From Molanna angustata (taxonomy: Eukaryota > Arthropoda > Insecta > Trichoptera > Molannidae): DNA of 64,000 nucleotides. The notes below the pieces were generated by a model. The model made no database searches and was not told the origin of the DNA. It saw only the letters and a list, made by a program, of their open reading frames with translations. This document shows positions 1-12,711 of this stretch, piece by piece. Both the position numbers and the translations under genes were made by a program. The stretch's first letter is position 1, and every line of letters begins with the position of its first letter. The stretch is from assembly GCA_963576475.1 (NCBI GenBank), contig OY754973.1:13042253-13106252 (forward strand). The letters run 5' to 3'.

Positions 1-1296
1 AATAAAGCTTTTGGAAAATAATATAAAAAATATTCATTGTTTTTCCTAGTCTGTGTTTATGTTAAAAAAATACATATAACTCTTTAACCAAAATTAAATA
101 TTATCCGTAGGTATTATATACTCTTTGGTAGATATTGTATAAATTAATAAATAATTCAGGTACCTATATAATATTATGCAAAATTAACTAAATATGTAAG
201 TACCTATTTATAAAGAAAATTATAAACACAAAGTTCATTATATTTTTGTATTTACTTAAAAAAACATAAGAAGGTAGTTATTTTCAAAGTAAACATTGAT
301 ATACGAGGAACATACATGCTGATTTCCCAAAAATAGATTTTGATAAAGAACTCGACATGTAAAAGCATGATAAGAATTACAATAGATTAATAAATTATTT
401 AATTTAATAATATTTACCATTTTAGGGATTTTATAATACAAATATATCAAAAGTATATATTAAACCGATAAATCACTATAATATGCGTTTTATCACATTA
501 GATTTGCAAACGTTTACAATAAGAAACGTAAGAAACATGAACTTTTATCAACTGAAAATAAATACGCGAAAAGGAACTAAATAAAAATAATAATGCCACA
601 GATTATATGGTAGTAATGCAAGAAAAATTGATTATATTTGCCACTAACAAAAATCTGTCTGTACGAGACGAAAATAATGTCCACGAAACTTTATTTTGTT
701 TGTTATGACAATATAATTATCATTCTCTTTTCTCTGGTTATGACTTGTGATTTGCATTGGCATGTTTATTATATTTATATTATACATATTTATTATTTTT
801 ATATACATATGAGTCTTTTTCATTATGATAAGGATTGGTAAAAAAGTATGAGATTATAGGCACATATACTTACTATATAGAGATTTTGAAGCAAATCTTT
901 AATTTTTATCCCAAATAGAAGCTTTGTATGCTATTACTCTAATTGTTTTTTTATTGCTTGATATTTGAATAAATAAAAATACCTAGTATTGTATTTTTTT
1001 TTTTTTATTTGAAATTTTTTTCATACAATAATCCCATTCTTAATTTTTTTAAAAATATTTAGCGAGTTAAAAAATTAAAGCTTGTCACATTATTTCAAGC
1101 TGTCATAAATAAACGTCAGCGAGAACATTGAAAATTTAGGTTATTTCATGAAGTTACGAGGTTATTTTATGAGTAAAAACTATAATTTATATGGTTTTTT
1201 TCTATTATCCAACGAGGATAGTAATGGATTAATTAATTTTATTGTTTTTTTACTGTCGCGTAATATTGTTTTTATTGTATCGCAGTTTATTTTGAA
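1..1296. other. AT-rich region upstream of the deformylase gene; no gene seen
   Basis: No reading frame here looks like a conserved protein and no RNA gene was recognised. The part nearest the gene (about 1080-1290) should hold the deformylase promoter and 5' UTR, but no convincing TATA box was found. Short open frames at 1148-1360 (+) and 1180-1386 (-) overlap the gene start and have no recognisable content. Confidence 0.6.
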
Positions 1297-3544
1297 ATGT
1301 CTCGCTATTTGCGTAGAGGACTCAATTGGTATGCCGGTTTGTGGCCGAAGAAGTTTATAAAACCACCATACAAACACGTTACGCAAATTGGCGATCCTGT
1401 ATTACGGAAGAAATGTGAATTAGTTCCTTCGGCTGCTATAAGAACGAATGAAGTAGCAAAAATAATTGAACATATGAAATTTGTAATGAGGGATTACAAA
1501 TTAGTTGGACTCTCAGCACCTCAAATAGGGATTGATAAGAAAATATTCATAATGGAATTTACTGTGAATCATTTGTGTCAATTTCGGGAGGACGAAATAA
1601 AGGAACAAGAAATGTTTATACTTCCTTTTATGGTGCGTATTTGTACATTGAATTGCTTAGTTTCAATTTAAAACGACGTATCTAATAAAAACCTTGTACA
1701 TTGTAAGCTGATTTTATTTTAATGTGCATATTTGAAGTAATAATTTAAAAAAAAAAACTCTTAAACAGGCATAAAATTGCTTGTAAAAATGTTTCATGTG
1801 TCTAGGGGACCAGTATATATATATTTTTTTATATTTCTAGGCTTTTATCAATCCCGTTATGAAGATTAATGATCAAAAGAAAGTTTCTTTTATCGAAGGA
1901 TGTGCAAGTGTCAGAGGTTATGCAGCAAAAGTTCCAAGATATAAAGAAGTTACTATTAGTGGTTAGTAATAATACCTATTATCATTTACATACCTCTATG
2001 TGCTTTATGTCATATTAATAATATTCAATTCTGAATATCCATTATGAATAGTTCCATAATTTAGTCTCATTTACTTTCATCCATTGTCTTATTAATATCC
2101 TATTATCCTGGGCTACGTTCACAATGAACGCCGAGTGCACTTAGTAATGCTCTAAGCCGTTCATAATCACCAGAAACAGGCGCTTGATAGACACTCTGTT
2201 GTGTTCAGATTGAACGTCGAGTGTATGCACCAAATGCTCGGTAAAATTGTCGGATGAAAAACGCTCTGACAGTTATAGTATCTGTTGACTTCTATTTTAT
2301 CTGTGGAATTCTATTTGTTTCTGTGGTATCTATTATGTCGGTTGACATTATTTATGATGACATTATGCATTCACAAAGAGGTTAATTTATTAAAATATCA
2401 TTCAATAATTTCCAATAAATGGTCAGAGATCATTATTTACACCACTGCCCAATTGTTGTTATTCGATGAAAATATAACATTATATAATAAAAAACATTTG
2501 ACATTACGTCCAATGTAGCGTTCATATTGAAACGCCGCTCGAATGCGTTCAGTGAGATTGGTGTGAAAAACGCCATAAGCTGCAACTTCAGGTACATTCG
2601 ATGCCCGACGTCGTGCGTTGAATCTGAGCACAGCCATGACATGAACCTTGTGATTTTTTTAAATGCTTATTTGTTAATTTAACCTATACAGGTTTTTCAG
2701 TTATTGAATTTCCCTAAAAAAACCTCTATAGGTTAAATTTAATGATAATATATAAGGTACCTACATAAAAAATTTTAAACCCATCTGACCATAAAAGTAT
2801 TAAGTGATGTCGTAAATTTTTTAGTTAGTTTTATTTTTACTGTATATTAATCTTTTTTTTTAAATGCTATAGACAATGTCTGTCGAGGCAGCATGGGGTT
2901 TGAACTTTCCATTACTGGATTAGTAATCCAGTGATATACTCACTCTGCCACTGACCTAATTATGTGGCTAATTTCAATATTTATTAATTAACTTTAAAAA
3001 AGGAGGTTATCAATACAACATGATTTTTAACAAAAAAACAAGTTTGAATATGTATTTGTATCAAGTACTTATAAATTCTCCCATATTCCCTAAAAAGTAA
3101 AACATAGCTTAAGGCAGGATTCATCCTGGTTTTGTCTTCTGGTGTACCACTTTATTTGGTTAGCTGTTTTATTAGTACTTGATAACATGTTACAGTTAGT
3201 GGCAAATATCTTGAGTATGTTACGTGGGTTGCGCAGAGCTCAAATTTGTATTTTTTGGTTGGTTGGTTGGTATATGTTAAAACCGCTCGCCTCCACATCG
3301 AAAATTCTCAAATTATTTATCAGAAACTAACGTAATATTGTTCTTTTAAGGGTATAATGAAAATGGCGAAGAAGTTCTCACAACATTTTCTGGCTGGTCA
3401 TCAAGAATAGTACAACATGAAATGGACCACTTGGAAGGTAGACTATACACAGATGTTATGGACAAAGAAAGTTTCTACTGTACTCTATGGCGAGAAGTTA
3501 ATGTTAATGGAGGAAAAATACGGATACCCTTTACTTCTGAATAA
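1297..3544 (+). CDS. PDF: Peptide deformylase, mitochondrial type (three exons: 1297-1632, 1841-1961, 3351-3544)
   Basis: This enzyme removes the formyl group from the N-terminal methionine of new proteins; animal forms act in mitochondria. The exons join to 651 nt, 216 residues plus stop. Motif I is GLSAPQIG (residues 71-78). Motif II is EGCASVRG (131-138), with metal-ligand Cys133. Motif III is QHEMDHLEG (174-182), with ligands His175 and His179 and catalytic Glu176. The animal mitochondrial family has changed residues at the motif II positions where bacterial enzymes have EGCLS, so the Ala is not a defect. The N-terminus (MSRYLRRGLNWYAGLW) is Arg-rich, acidic-free and amphipathic, as in a mitochondrial presequence. 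Splice sites: donor GTGCGT at 1633 and acceptor TTTCTAG ending 1840 (phase 0); donor GTTAGT at 1962 and acceptor TTTTAAG ending 3350 (phase 1). Intron 2 carries a MITE-like element and a tRNA-derived repeat. The start is the only ATG giving the presequence. The gene looks intact. Confidence 0.93.
2111..2635. mobile_element. MITE-like element in deformylase intron 2
   Basis: The ends form an imperfect inverted repeat of about 21 bp: GGCTACGTTCACAATGAACG at 2111 and the complement of GCGTTGAATCTGAGCACAGCC ending 2635. A word like GTTCANATTGAACGYCGAGTG recurs near 2114, 2204 and 2519, so the element has subterminal repeats. No coding capacity. No clear target-site duplication was found, so the superfamily is open. 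Confidence 0.45.
2866..2965 (-). repeat. tRNA-derived repeat (SINE or tRNA pseudogene)
   Basis: On the - strand an A-box-like AGTGGCAGAGTGAG is followed by an anticodon-like hairpin (CTGGA, loop TTACTAA, TCCAG) and a B-box-like AGTTCAAACCCC. Spacing is tRNA-like, but there is no 7-bp acceptor stem, so this is not a working tRNA gene. It lies in deformylase intron 2. Confidence 0.5.
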
Positions 3545-3549
3545 ATAAA
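3544..3549 (+). promoter_or_regulatory. Candidate polyadenylation signal overlapping the deformylase stop
   Basis: AATAAA begins on the last base of the stop codon. A signal this close would leave a very short 3' UTR; the true site may be further on in the AT-rich sequence to about 3790. Confidence 0.35.
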
Positions 3550-3599
3550 TTCAATTGTACTGAGAGAATAATATTAGGAAAAATTTTGATAGTAAGTTG

Positions 3600-4020
3600 T
3601 TGGTTGTTTAACATGCTTAGTATTTGTTTGATAATTATTTCAATACTCACTTGTGTATTGTCATAATTTTGAATTGGCCAAAGAAGAGCTTCATTGATTG
3701 TTAAATATCACATGTATTATTTTGAGATGACAAAGTTAATGAACAAGCTATTGTAATATCTCTAACTGTCTCATTTTGTTAAATGAATATACATAACTGT
3801 ATTACATGATACTGCTTTAAAATTTTATTTTCTTCATTGACATTCATTTTACACTTGATTTTAATAATAATAATTTTATTAGATAAAAATAAACAAAAAT
3901 ACATGACATTTAAAAAAAAACAGTAATGTTTACAAATTTGGAACTCCTCCCGAAAGCCTTGTGCTTCGGGGAGGAGTTCAGATAATTCACAACTAATAAT
4001 CACATCTTTGCACTCCATGT
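3600..4020. other. Deformylase 3' flank; no gene seen
   Basis: AT-rich. A short self-complementary stretch lies around 3943-3980 (CTCCTCCCGAAG and CTTCGGGGAGGAG). Confidence 0.5.
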
Positions 4021-4195
4021 CAGTGGTGAGATTTTACGCAGTGGAAATTTCTTCCAACTAACCAGTATTTGGCAGCCCAGAGAAACAAGATTTGTGTGAG
4101 AAATATTTTTTTTTAAATCTTTCTGATGCGAATTGAGCCCAGCAGCACAGAAGCCATACATGCCACTATGCAACTTACTTTGGTTGATACACATA
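4021..4195 (-). mobile_element. Decayed tRNA-derived SINE
   Basis: It shares the body words CTGGTTAGTTGGAAG, CCAGAGAA and AGAAAT with the better copies near 23641 and 35871. The tRNA-like head is degenerate (B box read as GGGCTCAATTCGC on the - strand). It sits against the 3' end of the LINE fragment at 4196-5040. Confidence 0.5.
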
Positions 4196-5040
4196 CGTGT
4201 TTTGCTAGCTCCGCAATCAGGCAATTTCTTCCAACCAACCAGATTACAAAGTATTACAACATTGTGTATGTACAACAGCAAATAAATAAGAGTAAAAGAA
4301 ATCAAAGAAAATACGTATAATACTATTAAAACAAAAAAAAAAAAATTCATAGCAAGAAAAAAGGATATGCTAAGGATAGGAGAAGAAATCGGGATCAGGT
4401 GTTCAAGGATAAATATTCCTTCTTTGGTTTTTTCTTGAAAATACTAAGTGAGTTAGACGAAGCAATATCCGGACTAAGGCTATTCCATAATCTTGCTGAT
4501 TGTACTTCGAACGAAGAGCTGAGAAATTCTGTATTATGGATAGGGATGGATAGTGTTGTACATTCAGCAGATCGGAGTGGAAGTCTAGGGTTGGATAAAT
4601 AAGTGAATTTGCTTTTGAGGTACTGTGGCAGGTTTGGGTTCGAGAGAATATTGTACAATAGTGACAAAATGTGTATATTGCGACGCTGGCGTATCCTGGG
4701 CCAGCAAAGAAGATTGTGGTAAGATGATATGTGATAAAATTTTTTCAACCCAAAGATGAATCTGATACATATATTCTGAAGACGTTCAAGTTTATTGAGA
4801 TGCACTTCATTTGCATCCAAATAGCATACATCGGCATAATCAAGCAATGGAAGAAGAAGTGATTGAGCTAGAGTAATTTTACAACGGAATGGAAGGAAAT
4901 TTTTAAGTTTATTAAGTGAATGTAGGGCAAAGAAAATAGATTTACATCATTAAGATGCGATACCTGTTCATGCCACGAAAGGTCATCATCGATGAAGATT
5001 CCAAGATCTTTTACAACCCTGGTATACGGAATGCATTGGT
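4196..5040 (-). pseudogene. 5'-truncated LINE: end of reverse transcriptase region and 3' tail
   Basis: Non-LTR retrotransposon remnant. The main open stretch (4847-4395) contains LDYADVCY, then LNKLERLQNICIRFIFG, RIRQRRNIHILSLLYNIL and FEVQSARLWNSLS, the usual layout of a LINE ORF2 C-terminus. Upstream, 5030-4930 reads VVKDLGIFIDDDLSW, the conserved block just after the RT palm, in another frame, so there is at least one frameshift. The 3' end carries GGTTGGAAGAAATTGCC, a tail shared with the SINEs here. A related copy lies at 42040-42530. Clade not settled. Confidence 0.8.
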
Positions 5041-8018
5041 TATTGATATATGAGTTTGTGTGATAAATAAAACATTTGTTACATAAATTGATTTCTTTAT
5101 TTTAACATAAATGTTTCTAAAATATTTAAAATAGTATATTTCATATTTACTATGTATAAATTCACAACATTTAATATGTAATACCATCATATTTTCACCA
5201 GTACGCTATTATCTAACAAAATGAAAATTAGACAGTGTATTGTTTTGGACCACCAATAAAGGGTTTATAAGCTTATAATAATTTTTAAATGCTCGAATCT
5301 CTCTAAGCATCATGTAATAATTAAAAAAATCTATTATATACGATTCATAATAATTATGATTTTGCATACATCATGATTAATTAAATATTTTTATTTTAGG
5401 AATAATATCGTTCAAGTATTTTATCAAGAATAATTTTTCAGTTCGTGAACTTAAATAGAATAGAGATACATTAAATATTTTACACCGAGTTCAATAAAAT
5501 TCAATAACAATGTATTTTGAAATGCATAAATATCATTTTATTCATTAACATAAAGGTTATTAATAATATTTTTTGGGTTGTCCCGCTTTAAATACTATCT
5601 TGAGGAATGTTTGATATCTGATGTTTCACTCGAAACACAAGACATTTTTGAGAGGACAAAGGTTTACACTTTACACTACGGTTTCGAACTATCATTTTAA
5701 ACTGTCTTCCCTAGAATAATGTTCTCAAGACTATATAACGCTAGATAACCCAAAAATTATAGTCAATGTATGATTTTTTATATATCTATTACACACATTA
5801 TTTACAAGAAACCTGTAAAAGTTTTCTTTTCATCAAAATATCTCTATTATTTTTAATTCCAATGATTTTTACATTCCATTTGCTAAAACTACTATTTAAA
5901 CTTTATTTAAAAAAGTTTTTTGTTGTATATTCATTGTTTATCTGTTTCTTTGATTATTTATATTTACAGCAATAATTCAGAACATATTTTTTTAATAAAT
6001 TATTACAGTATGAAGAATACGAATCTATATCGTTTTATCATGAAGGTATGATAACACATTCTATACTCTTTATTGTTACAGGTAAAAAGGAGGTAAAGAG
6101 TTATTTAAAATTTGTAAGACAATTGTAAATTTCTGTTCTACAAATTACCAAATATTCAATATCAAAATACCTTATAACTCAAGTGAATTAAACTGGTTGA
6201 TTGAATCTATTTTGAGTATATTAAATTGATTTTTTTCACATTTACATACTTATTATGACTATACCTATATTTAAATTTTAACTATATAATTTACACAAAT
6301 TTCATTGTTCTAATAGGTTTACTTATTGTGGATATGTTTTTTTTCTCCAGATTTCTTCTGTTAATACTTACAATATAATATTAAATTCGCTTTATTCATT
6401 TACACAAATTATTATAAGTATGTATATACATTTTTCTTCAATACAATGTAACATTTATTTTAAATATATTATGCCTACTTATGTATTTATGAAATTACAA
6501 AAGCATGGAATAAATACATTGGGAATGTTCTATGCTTTAGATAATTAAAAATAAAACTTATAAATAATACATTTTCATAAAATGGTCAAAGATATAACAA
6601 AAGTTTTTTATTGTAAACAAATTTCTTAAATGCGGGTAGTTTTTTTTCTAAACTATTTACAGTTTTAATGAAATTATTTTAAATAATGTTTCATCAATTC
6701 TTCCATAATGCTGACTTGTAACACTTGTTTTATAAGATTTTTATAAGAAATTAAGCAAATTTTTTTAAGGTGGCTTTGGAAGACTGTACAGATTTGAAAA
6801 TAAAAAAATTAAGACAGATTCAATTAATGAAATAGGTATTTTTTAAGAAATCACAGCTTTTGCATTACAAAATTATTATGAAAACTGATTTAAAAAATCA
6901 CCTCCTATTAATACTCAAAAATGGCTAGAATGAGTCAGTAATATTCTTTTTTCTGTGTGAATCATGGAAGACATATGCTATTGAATTAAAATGGATACAT
7001 AAATATTTTGTATTTAGGAATCACAGATTACAAAAAAAAATATGAAATATCTGTATGCATATAAAACAATCAAATAACATACATTATGATTATTTGATTT
7101 TATAATGAGAAAGGAATTACCATATAATATTTAGAAAGTACTCAGCCAATTTTTGATTATAGATTAAGAGGTTAGGTTAACTTATGTTTATATAAATTTA
7201 CATAGATAACTAATTATTATTTTTACAAGAAAACAGCCAGATTTCATCATAGTGATAAAGAAAGTGTACTTACACCCTGAGAACACAATTGTTGATTTAT
7301 AATCATAACTTAATATACACGTTTACAAATTTGTTTATTAAGATTTGTAATTGATGTCTTTATTTAAAATAAAAACAAATAAATTGTGTGACCATCCTTT
7401 ATATTTTTGACACAATTTTAGTTTCCCTTTACTTGAAAGACTGGTTATCTATAATCTATGTAGCAGTTGTGTTTTCAGGGCCAAAAATTATCAACGACTC
7501 CAATATGTAAATGTATCTTCTGCAAAACATATTACAAAAAGAGAATATTGGTTTTGGTTCCATTGATAGTTTTACTCTGACATTGTCTTTCGCGTGAAAT
7601 GTGTCAATAGTCATTAAATCGTCAATTAGAAGTGAGATTTTGAAATTTTTTTAATAAATCAATTTATTCTACAATAAAGACAAATGAAGAAGAATCATTT
7701 CTACAAACAAGTTCTATGAGAATACAAATTGCAAAATCGAAGGAAAGTAAAATTAAGTCATTAATTTCAAAGCATACCAATTAAAACCTTTGATGCATCA
7801 GTATGTCGTAAACTTAAACATTGAATTCAAAACTGTTATGTTCATTCATACTTCTTATAAGAATTTTTGGACAGTTTATGGAGTGTATTATTACGATGGA
7901 TATTTACATGAATATATTTTGCAGATGATACAACTCATTTTAGGACTGTCAATATAATAATTATGTTATTTTATCTACACTTTATGAAGGAAATTAGAGA
8001 ACAACTCCTATTTTCTTG
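5041..8018. other. AT-rich intergenic stretch; no gene seen
   Basis: Very AT-rich, with no convincing coding region or RNA gene. The part just below 8019 should include the 3' UTR of the GPCR-like gene on the - strand. Confidence 0.55.
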
Positions 8019-9306
8019 TCAAAGGTAACGACTCTTTGTGGTCGACGTACCTTCGGCGTCGGTCAGAGCCAAGTGCGAAGTGTGGGGGGTGTAGGGGGTG
8101 AGGGTGGTTGCTGTGGGGGTGCGTTGCCATGGATTGGGGCTGGTCAAGATGGGGGCCTCCTCGTCCACCGCACTGTACCGCCCTGCAACTGGAGGGGAAT
8201 TCTCACCGAACCTGGAGACCAATATATGCATAACATTTCAAATATTACTATTGTAGTATTAACAACAATGCTATTAGTAGGGACATGTATCCTATATATG
8301 TGTTAATGAATCGTATTTCCGTTTACATGAAGTTTACATGTAAGTTTTATTATAAGAAAACAATAAAATTACACAAGTTTCAGGAAGTTAATGACTATTT
8401 TAATTGGCCATACTTATAAGTAAAATTTAATTTTTTTAGTAACAATACAAGAACCATAGATACAGATCTGTTTACAAAGATATGAATGTACCTTCAACAA
8501 TATATATCCCCACCAATGGCGATTCCAATTAGTTATCTCGGGGAGTTCACAGATACAACATCACTAAAGTGGTGACCCTGTCCAATGTGATTTAAGCATG
8601 CAATCTTCTAACTTATCTTATATCATATTTTCTTCTTTAACCTATAAGAAACATGAGTGTTCGAAAAATATAGCTTTCACTGTCAGATGCAGGCCTAGAC
8701 CTACCATAGGTTCATAATATTGTAGCATTTGCTAAAAAAACTGGTTCTTTTTTATTTATATGGTGCAGCATAGGCTCAAAAATTATTATTTTTATGGTGC
8801 AGTATAGGCTCAAAAGTCGATATACGTGGAGCTTAGAGCTCATACTTTCAGTAAATTAAGATGACTATGACAGGAGTGAGTAATAATTGTTGTTGCTTGT
8901 CCTGACATTTGAATTTAGTTTAATGTAGTGATAACATCAAAAAGCAATATATAGTGTTAACATCAGGCTGCCCGTCTGAAACTAATAAATAATAATAACT
9001 TTGTTTTGTAGTCAATAATTTAGTTATAGCGCCTTCGGTGTGATCTTGTATCAATTAATGGTTATAGTAATTATTGTAACGATAAATATTCAATTGTATT
9101 TATTTCAAAATTATATTTTTTATTTTTCGTATAATATTTGTGTTGTTAAACATTATATAAACCCACCATTTCTAATGATCCGATGATGGTCGGGAGAACC
9201 AGAGCAGGAGTATCGCGATGTGAGAACCTCTCGTCTAGTTAGGGTTTCTGGACCCACTTCTACGCACGGACAACATGAAAAAAACTGCTTGAATCCTCGA
9301 CGAAAC
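8019..9306 (-). CDS. Last two exons of a tachykinin-receptor-like GPCR (9306-9167 and about 8211 or 8188 to 8019)
   Basis: Partial host gene, cytoplasmic tail only. The first exon (140 nt) follows acceptor TTTTATTTTCAG and reads FRRGFKQFFSCCPCVEVG, a helix-8 and palmitoylation-site pattern as in rhodopsin-family receptors, then TSRYSCSGSPDHHRI. In vertebrate tachykinin receptor genes the last intron falls just before the FRxGF block, the same place as here, and those receptors continue with FRCCPF. Its donor is GTGGGT (phase 1). The terminal exon is GC-rich in AT-rich DNA and reads AGRYSAVDEEAPILTSPNPW, ending KSRYL then TGA at 8021-8019. Acceptor CCCCTCCAG (exon from 8188) keeps frame with that donor; TCTCCAG (from 8211) would need a weaker donor (GTTTAT at 9162). 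The transmembrane exons were not found; the gene runs on past this window or was missed. Receptor subtype is an inference. Confidence 0.62.
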
Positions 9307-9574
9307 CTGAAAATAAAATTTATGAATGAAAATTAAAGCAGACTGTCAAAATACACTCGGCTAGGAAATCTTTTCTTGAAATAATACATTAAGGCGCTGA
9401 ATTCTGATAAAATCCACAAAATTTATAATATCAGCAAATAAATCTTTATTATTATCTGTGTTTAACGCAAATAATAAATAGGGAATACAAGTTCGCAAGA
9501 ATAGGCATATTTTTTTTAATGGGATTTGCGTTTGTGAACTTTATAAATTATGACGAAAAATTATATGTATTTTG

Positions 9575-9685
9575 CAGGTGGGGAGTTTATTGTCAGGGGG
9601 CAATTTCTTCCAACTAACCAGTGTTTCCAACCTGAAGATGCAATATTTGCGTGAGAAATTAATTAAAATAAATTTCTATATAGGT
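9575..9685 (-). mobile_element. SINE/LINE 3'-tail fragment
   Basis: GGCAATTTCTTCCAACTAAC then CAGTGTTTCC and GCAATATTTGCGTGAGAAAT match the body of the SINE at 23641-23853 in the same orientation. No tRNA head remains. Confidence 0.55.
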
Positions 9686-9690
9686 ACACA

Positions 9691-10070
9691 TTACCCCCTA
9701 TTCAGTAACTATTGTAACTAAAATACGAACGTTCTAAAATTGTAGATTTTAGATTTACGGTCTTATTTCAGCGTTATAAAATATCAAATTGGATTAAATG
9801 AAATAGGAACGTACCTATATTGGCCGGAACGTTCTTAAAAAGTTACTGTTAGACGTATTTTGAATAATTATTAAAATTATGAAATCATAATTTTTCATAA
9901 TAAGTCTAATTAATTAACTTTTTAAGAACGTTCCGGCCAATATAGGTACGTTCCTATTTCATTTAATCCAATTTGATATTTTATAACGCTGAAATAAGAC
10001 CGTAAATCTAAAAATCTACAATTTTAGAACGTTCCTAATTTAGTTACAATAGTTACTGAATAGGGGGTAA
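9691..10070. mobile_element. Long-TIR MITE, 380 bp, TA-type ends
   Basis: Two near-identical arms of about 155 bp face each other around a 70-bp AT-rich centre. The ends read TTACCCCCTATTCAGTAAC and its complement. If the flanking TA at 9692 and 10068 is the duplication, the element is 9694-10067 and of Tc1/mariner type; the TTA/TAA symmetry also allows other readings. No coding capacity. Confidence 0.75.
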
Positions 10071-10404
10071 TATGTAGTTTTTTACATACCCTATGTTCCT
10101 AGCATATACGTATTTTGTTTAGAGAGGATGTATGGCAGTATAAACTAATAATAATAATATTTATGGAACTATTGAATAAAATGTAAAAACATGAATGTAC
10201 CTACAGATAAAATTCAATGTGGTTTTTGTTGAAAAAATGTACAACATTATGTAAATTCTGTGAAAGTTATACAGATTGCGGCAAAATAAGGCGTACGTGT
10301 CAAATTTATTATAGCGATTGTCATCATGTATGTATATAATCCAACTGTCGATTTGTTCAAGAAAATTTATTTCTCTTTAACATATCGACAAAGCATCAAG
10401 CAAT

Positions 10405-10572
10405 GCCTGGTCCAACCGGCGAAATCAAAAACCTCACGATTACCCATATCATGGATATAATTATTATTATGGAGTTCTATAATATCTTTAGATGTCATAG
10501 AACTCCATATGATAATTATATCCATGATATGGGTAATCACGAGGGTTTTGATTTCGTCGGTTGGACCAGACA
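10405..10572. mobile_element. Palindromic MITE inside the family G left arm
   Basis: Arms of about 70-75 bp, with ends TGGTCCAACCG and CGGTTGGACCA and the shared block ATTACCCATATCATGGATAT. Comparison with the right arm of family G shows extra DNA here, so it is an insertion; ATGCC on both sides may be the duplication. Confidence 0.65.
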
Positions 10573-11130
10573 TGCCCCCCAGGTCTATATTTTCATGGTT
10601 TTTCCAACTTGAAGTCAAAAAACACCAAATTAGAGTCTTCGCAGCATGTATGTTCTATACGTGGATTTACTAAGAATTCGCAGTAGGTAGATAATTTAAT
10701 ATCCTGTGTCCGTCCGTCCATTATAACTTTTGATCCACCCAATGCACAGAGCACAATATTTCAGAATATATAGATAGTTATAGGTCTACAAAAGTTTTAT
10801 ACTCAGAAATTTGAATTTTTGTTTTAGTCAGGGGTTATTAACTATTGATTTTCGCTTAATTTTTCCATCTCAAAAACCATAAAAGGTAGAACGCCGAAAA
10901 TTGCTATAAATATATAATAATACGAAATCTCAAATTGTTTTTTTAAGTGCCAGAGTTTCTCATTCATTTTATTCAAACAAGTTTTAAAATGATAGAAAGA
11001 AGCCGAAACAACCCAAGTACATAATTTAATTTTGCATTATGCACATTATATTAGAAGGTACAAATCAAACTTTTTTTTAACAATTTATAAAAAAAATTGA
11101 ATTTAGTGACGACATTGTTTCATACAAATT

Positions 11131-12711
11131 GTAAGGCAGTATGCACTACACAATATCTACGGGGACTCAATAGTTTGTTACTTTATTTCCCAACATACCT
11201 ACATACATAACATCATGTTGTTTTCATATTTTGGGTAAAAAAAGGACTGACCTCCATACTATTCCATCCCGATATACATACATACATATTTTATGTAGAA
11301 AATTGTAAGGCAGTATGCACTACACAATATCTACGGGGACTCAATAGTTTGATACTTTATTTCCCAACATAACATATAGGTACATAACATCATGTTGTTT
11401 TCATATTTTGGGTAAAAAAGGACTGACTTCCATACTATTCCATCCCGATATACATACATACATATTTTATGTAGAAAATTGTAAGGCAGTATGCACTACA
11501 CAATATCTACGGGGACTCAATAGTTTGATACTTTATTTCCCAACATAACATATAGGTACATAACATCATGTTGTTTTCATATTTTGGGTAAAAAAGGACT
11601 GACTTCCATACTATTCCATCCCGATATACATACATACATATTTTATGTAGAAAATTGTAAGGCAGTATGCACTACACAATATCTACGGGGACTCAATAGT
11701 TTGATACTTTATTTCCCAACATAACATATAGGTACATAACATCATGTTGTTTTCATATTTTGGGTAAAAAAGGACTGACTTCCATACTATTCCATCCCGA
11801 TATACATACATACATATTTTATGTAGAAAATTGTAAGGCAGTATGCACTACACAATATCTACGGGGACTCAATAGTTTGATACTTTATTTCCCAACATAA
11901 CATATAGGTACATAACATCATGTTGTTTTCATATTTTGGGTAAAAAAGGACTGACTTCCATACTATTCCATCCCGATATACATACATACATATTTTATGT
12001 AGAAAATTGTAAGGCAGTATGCACTACACAATATCTACGGGGACTCAATAGTTTGATACTTTATTTCCCAACATAACATATAGGTACATAACATCATGTT
12101 GTTTTCATATTTTGGGTAAAAAAGGACTGACTTCCATACTATTCCATCCCGATATACATACATACATATTTTATGTAGAAAATTGTAAGGCAGTATGCAC
12201 TACACAATATCTACGGGGACTCAATAGTTTGATACTTTATTTCCCAACATAACATATAGGTACATAACATCATGTTGTTTTCATATTTTGGGTAAAAAAG
12301 GACTCACTTCCATACTATTCCATCCCGATATACATACATACATATTTTATGTAGAAAATTGTAAGGCAGTATGCACTACACAATATCTACGGGGACTCAA
12401 TAGTTTGATACTTTATTTCCCAACATAACATATAGGTACATAACATCATGTTGTTTTCATATTTTGGGTAAAAAAGGACTGACTTCCATACTATTCCATC
12501 CCGATATACATACATACATATTTTATGTAGAAAATTGTAAGGCAGTATGCACTACACAATATCTACGGGGACTCAATAGTTTGATACTTTATTTCCCAAC
12601 ATAACATATAGGTACATTACATCATGTTGTTTTCATATTTTGGGTAAAAAAGGACTGACCTCCATACTATTCGATGCTGATATAGGTACATACCTACATA
12701 TTTTATGTAGA
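11131..12711 (+). repeat. Tandem satellite, nine copies of a 176-bp unit
   Basis: GTAAGGCAGTATGCACTACA starts at 11131, 11305, 11481, 11657, 11833, 12009, 12185, 12361 and 12537. The first spacing is 174, the rest exactly 176. Inner copies are almost identical; the first and last are more diverged. No open frame runs through it. The start of the unit is also present inverted near 13080-13105, next to the right arm of family G. Confidence 0.95.

Noticed and set aside
2866..2965. Functional tRNA-Ser gene
   Set aside because: There is an anticodon-like arm and box A/B words, but no acceptor stem; called a tRNA-derived repeat.
6009..6045. Possible micro-exon between TTATTACAG and GTATGA
   Set aside because: Only 37 nt, AT-rich, with no neighbouring exon or family match; such splice-like pairs are common by chance.
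8016..8306. Gly-rich open frame on the + strand over the GPCR terminal exon
   Set aside because: It is the complement of the better-supported - strand exon, which has splice sites and a continuous partner exon.
11131..12711. CRISPR-like array
   Set aside because: Units are directly adjacent with no unique spacers and the DNA is eukaryotic; it is a satellite.
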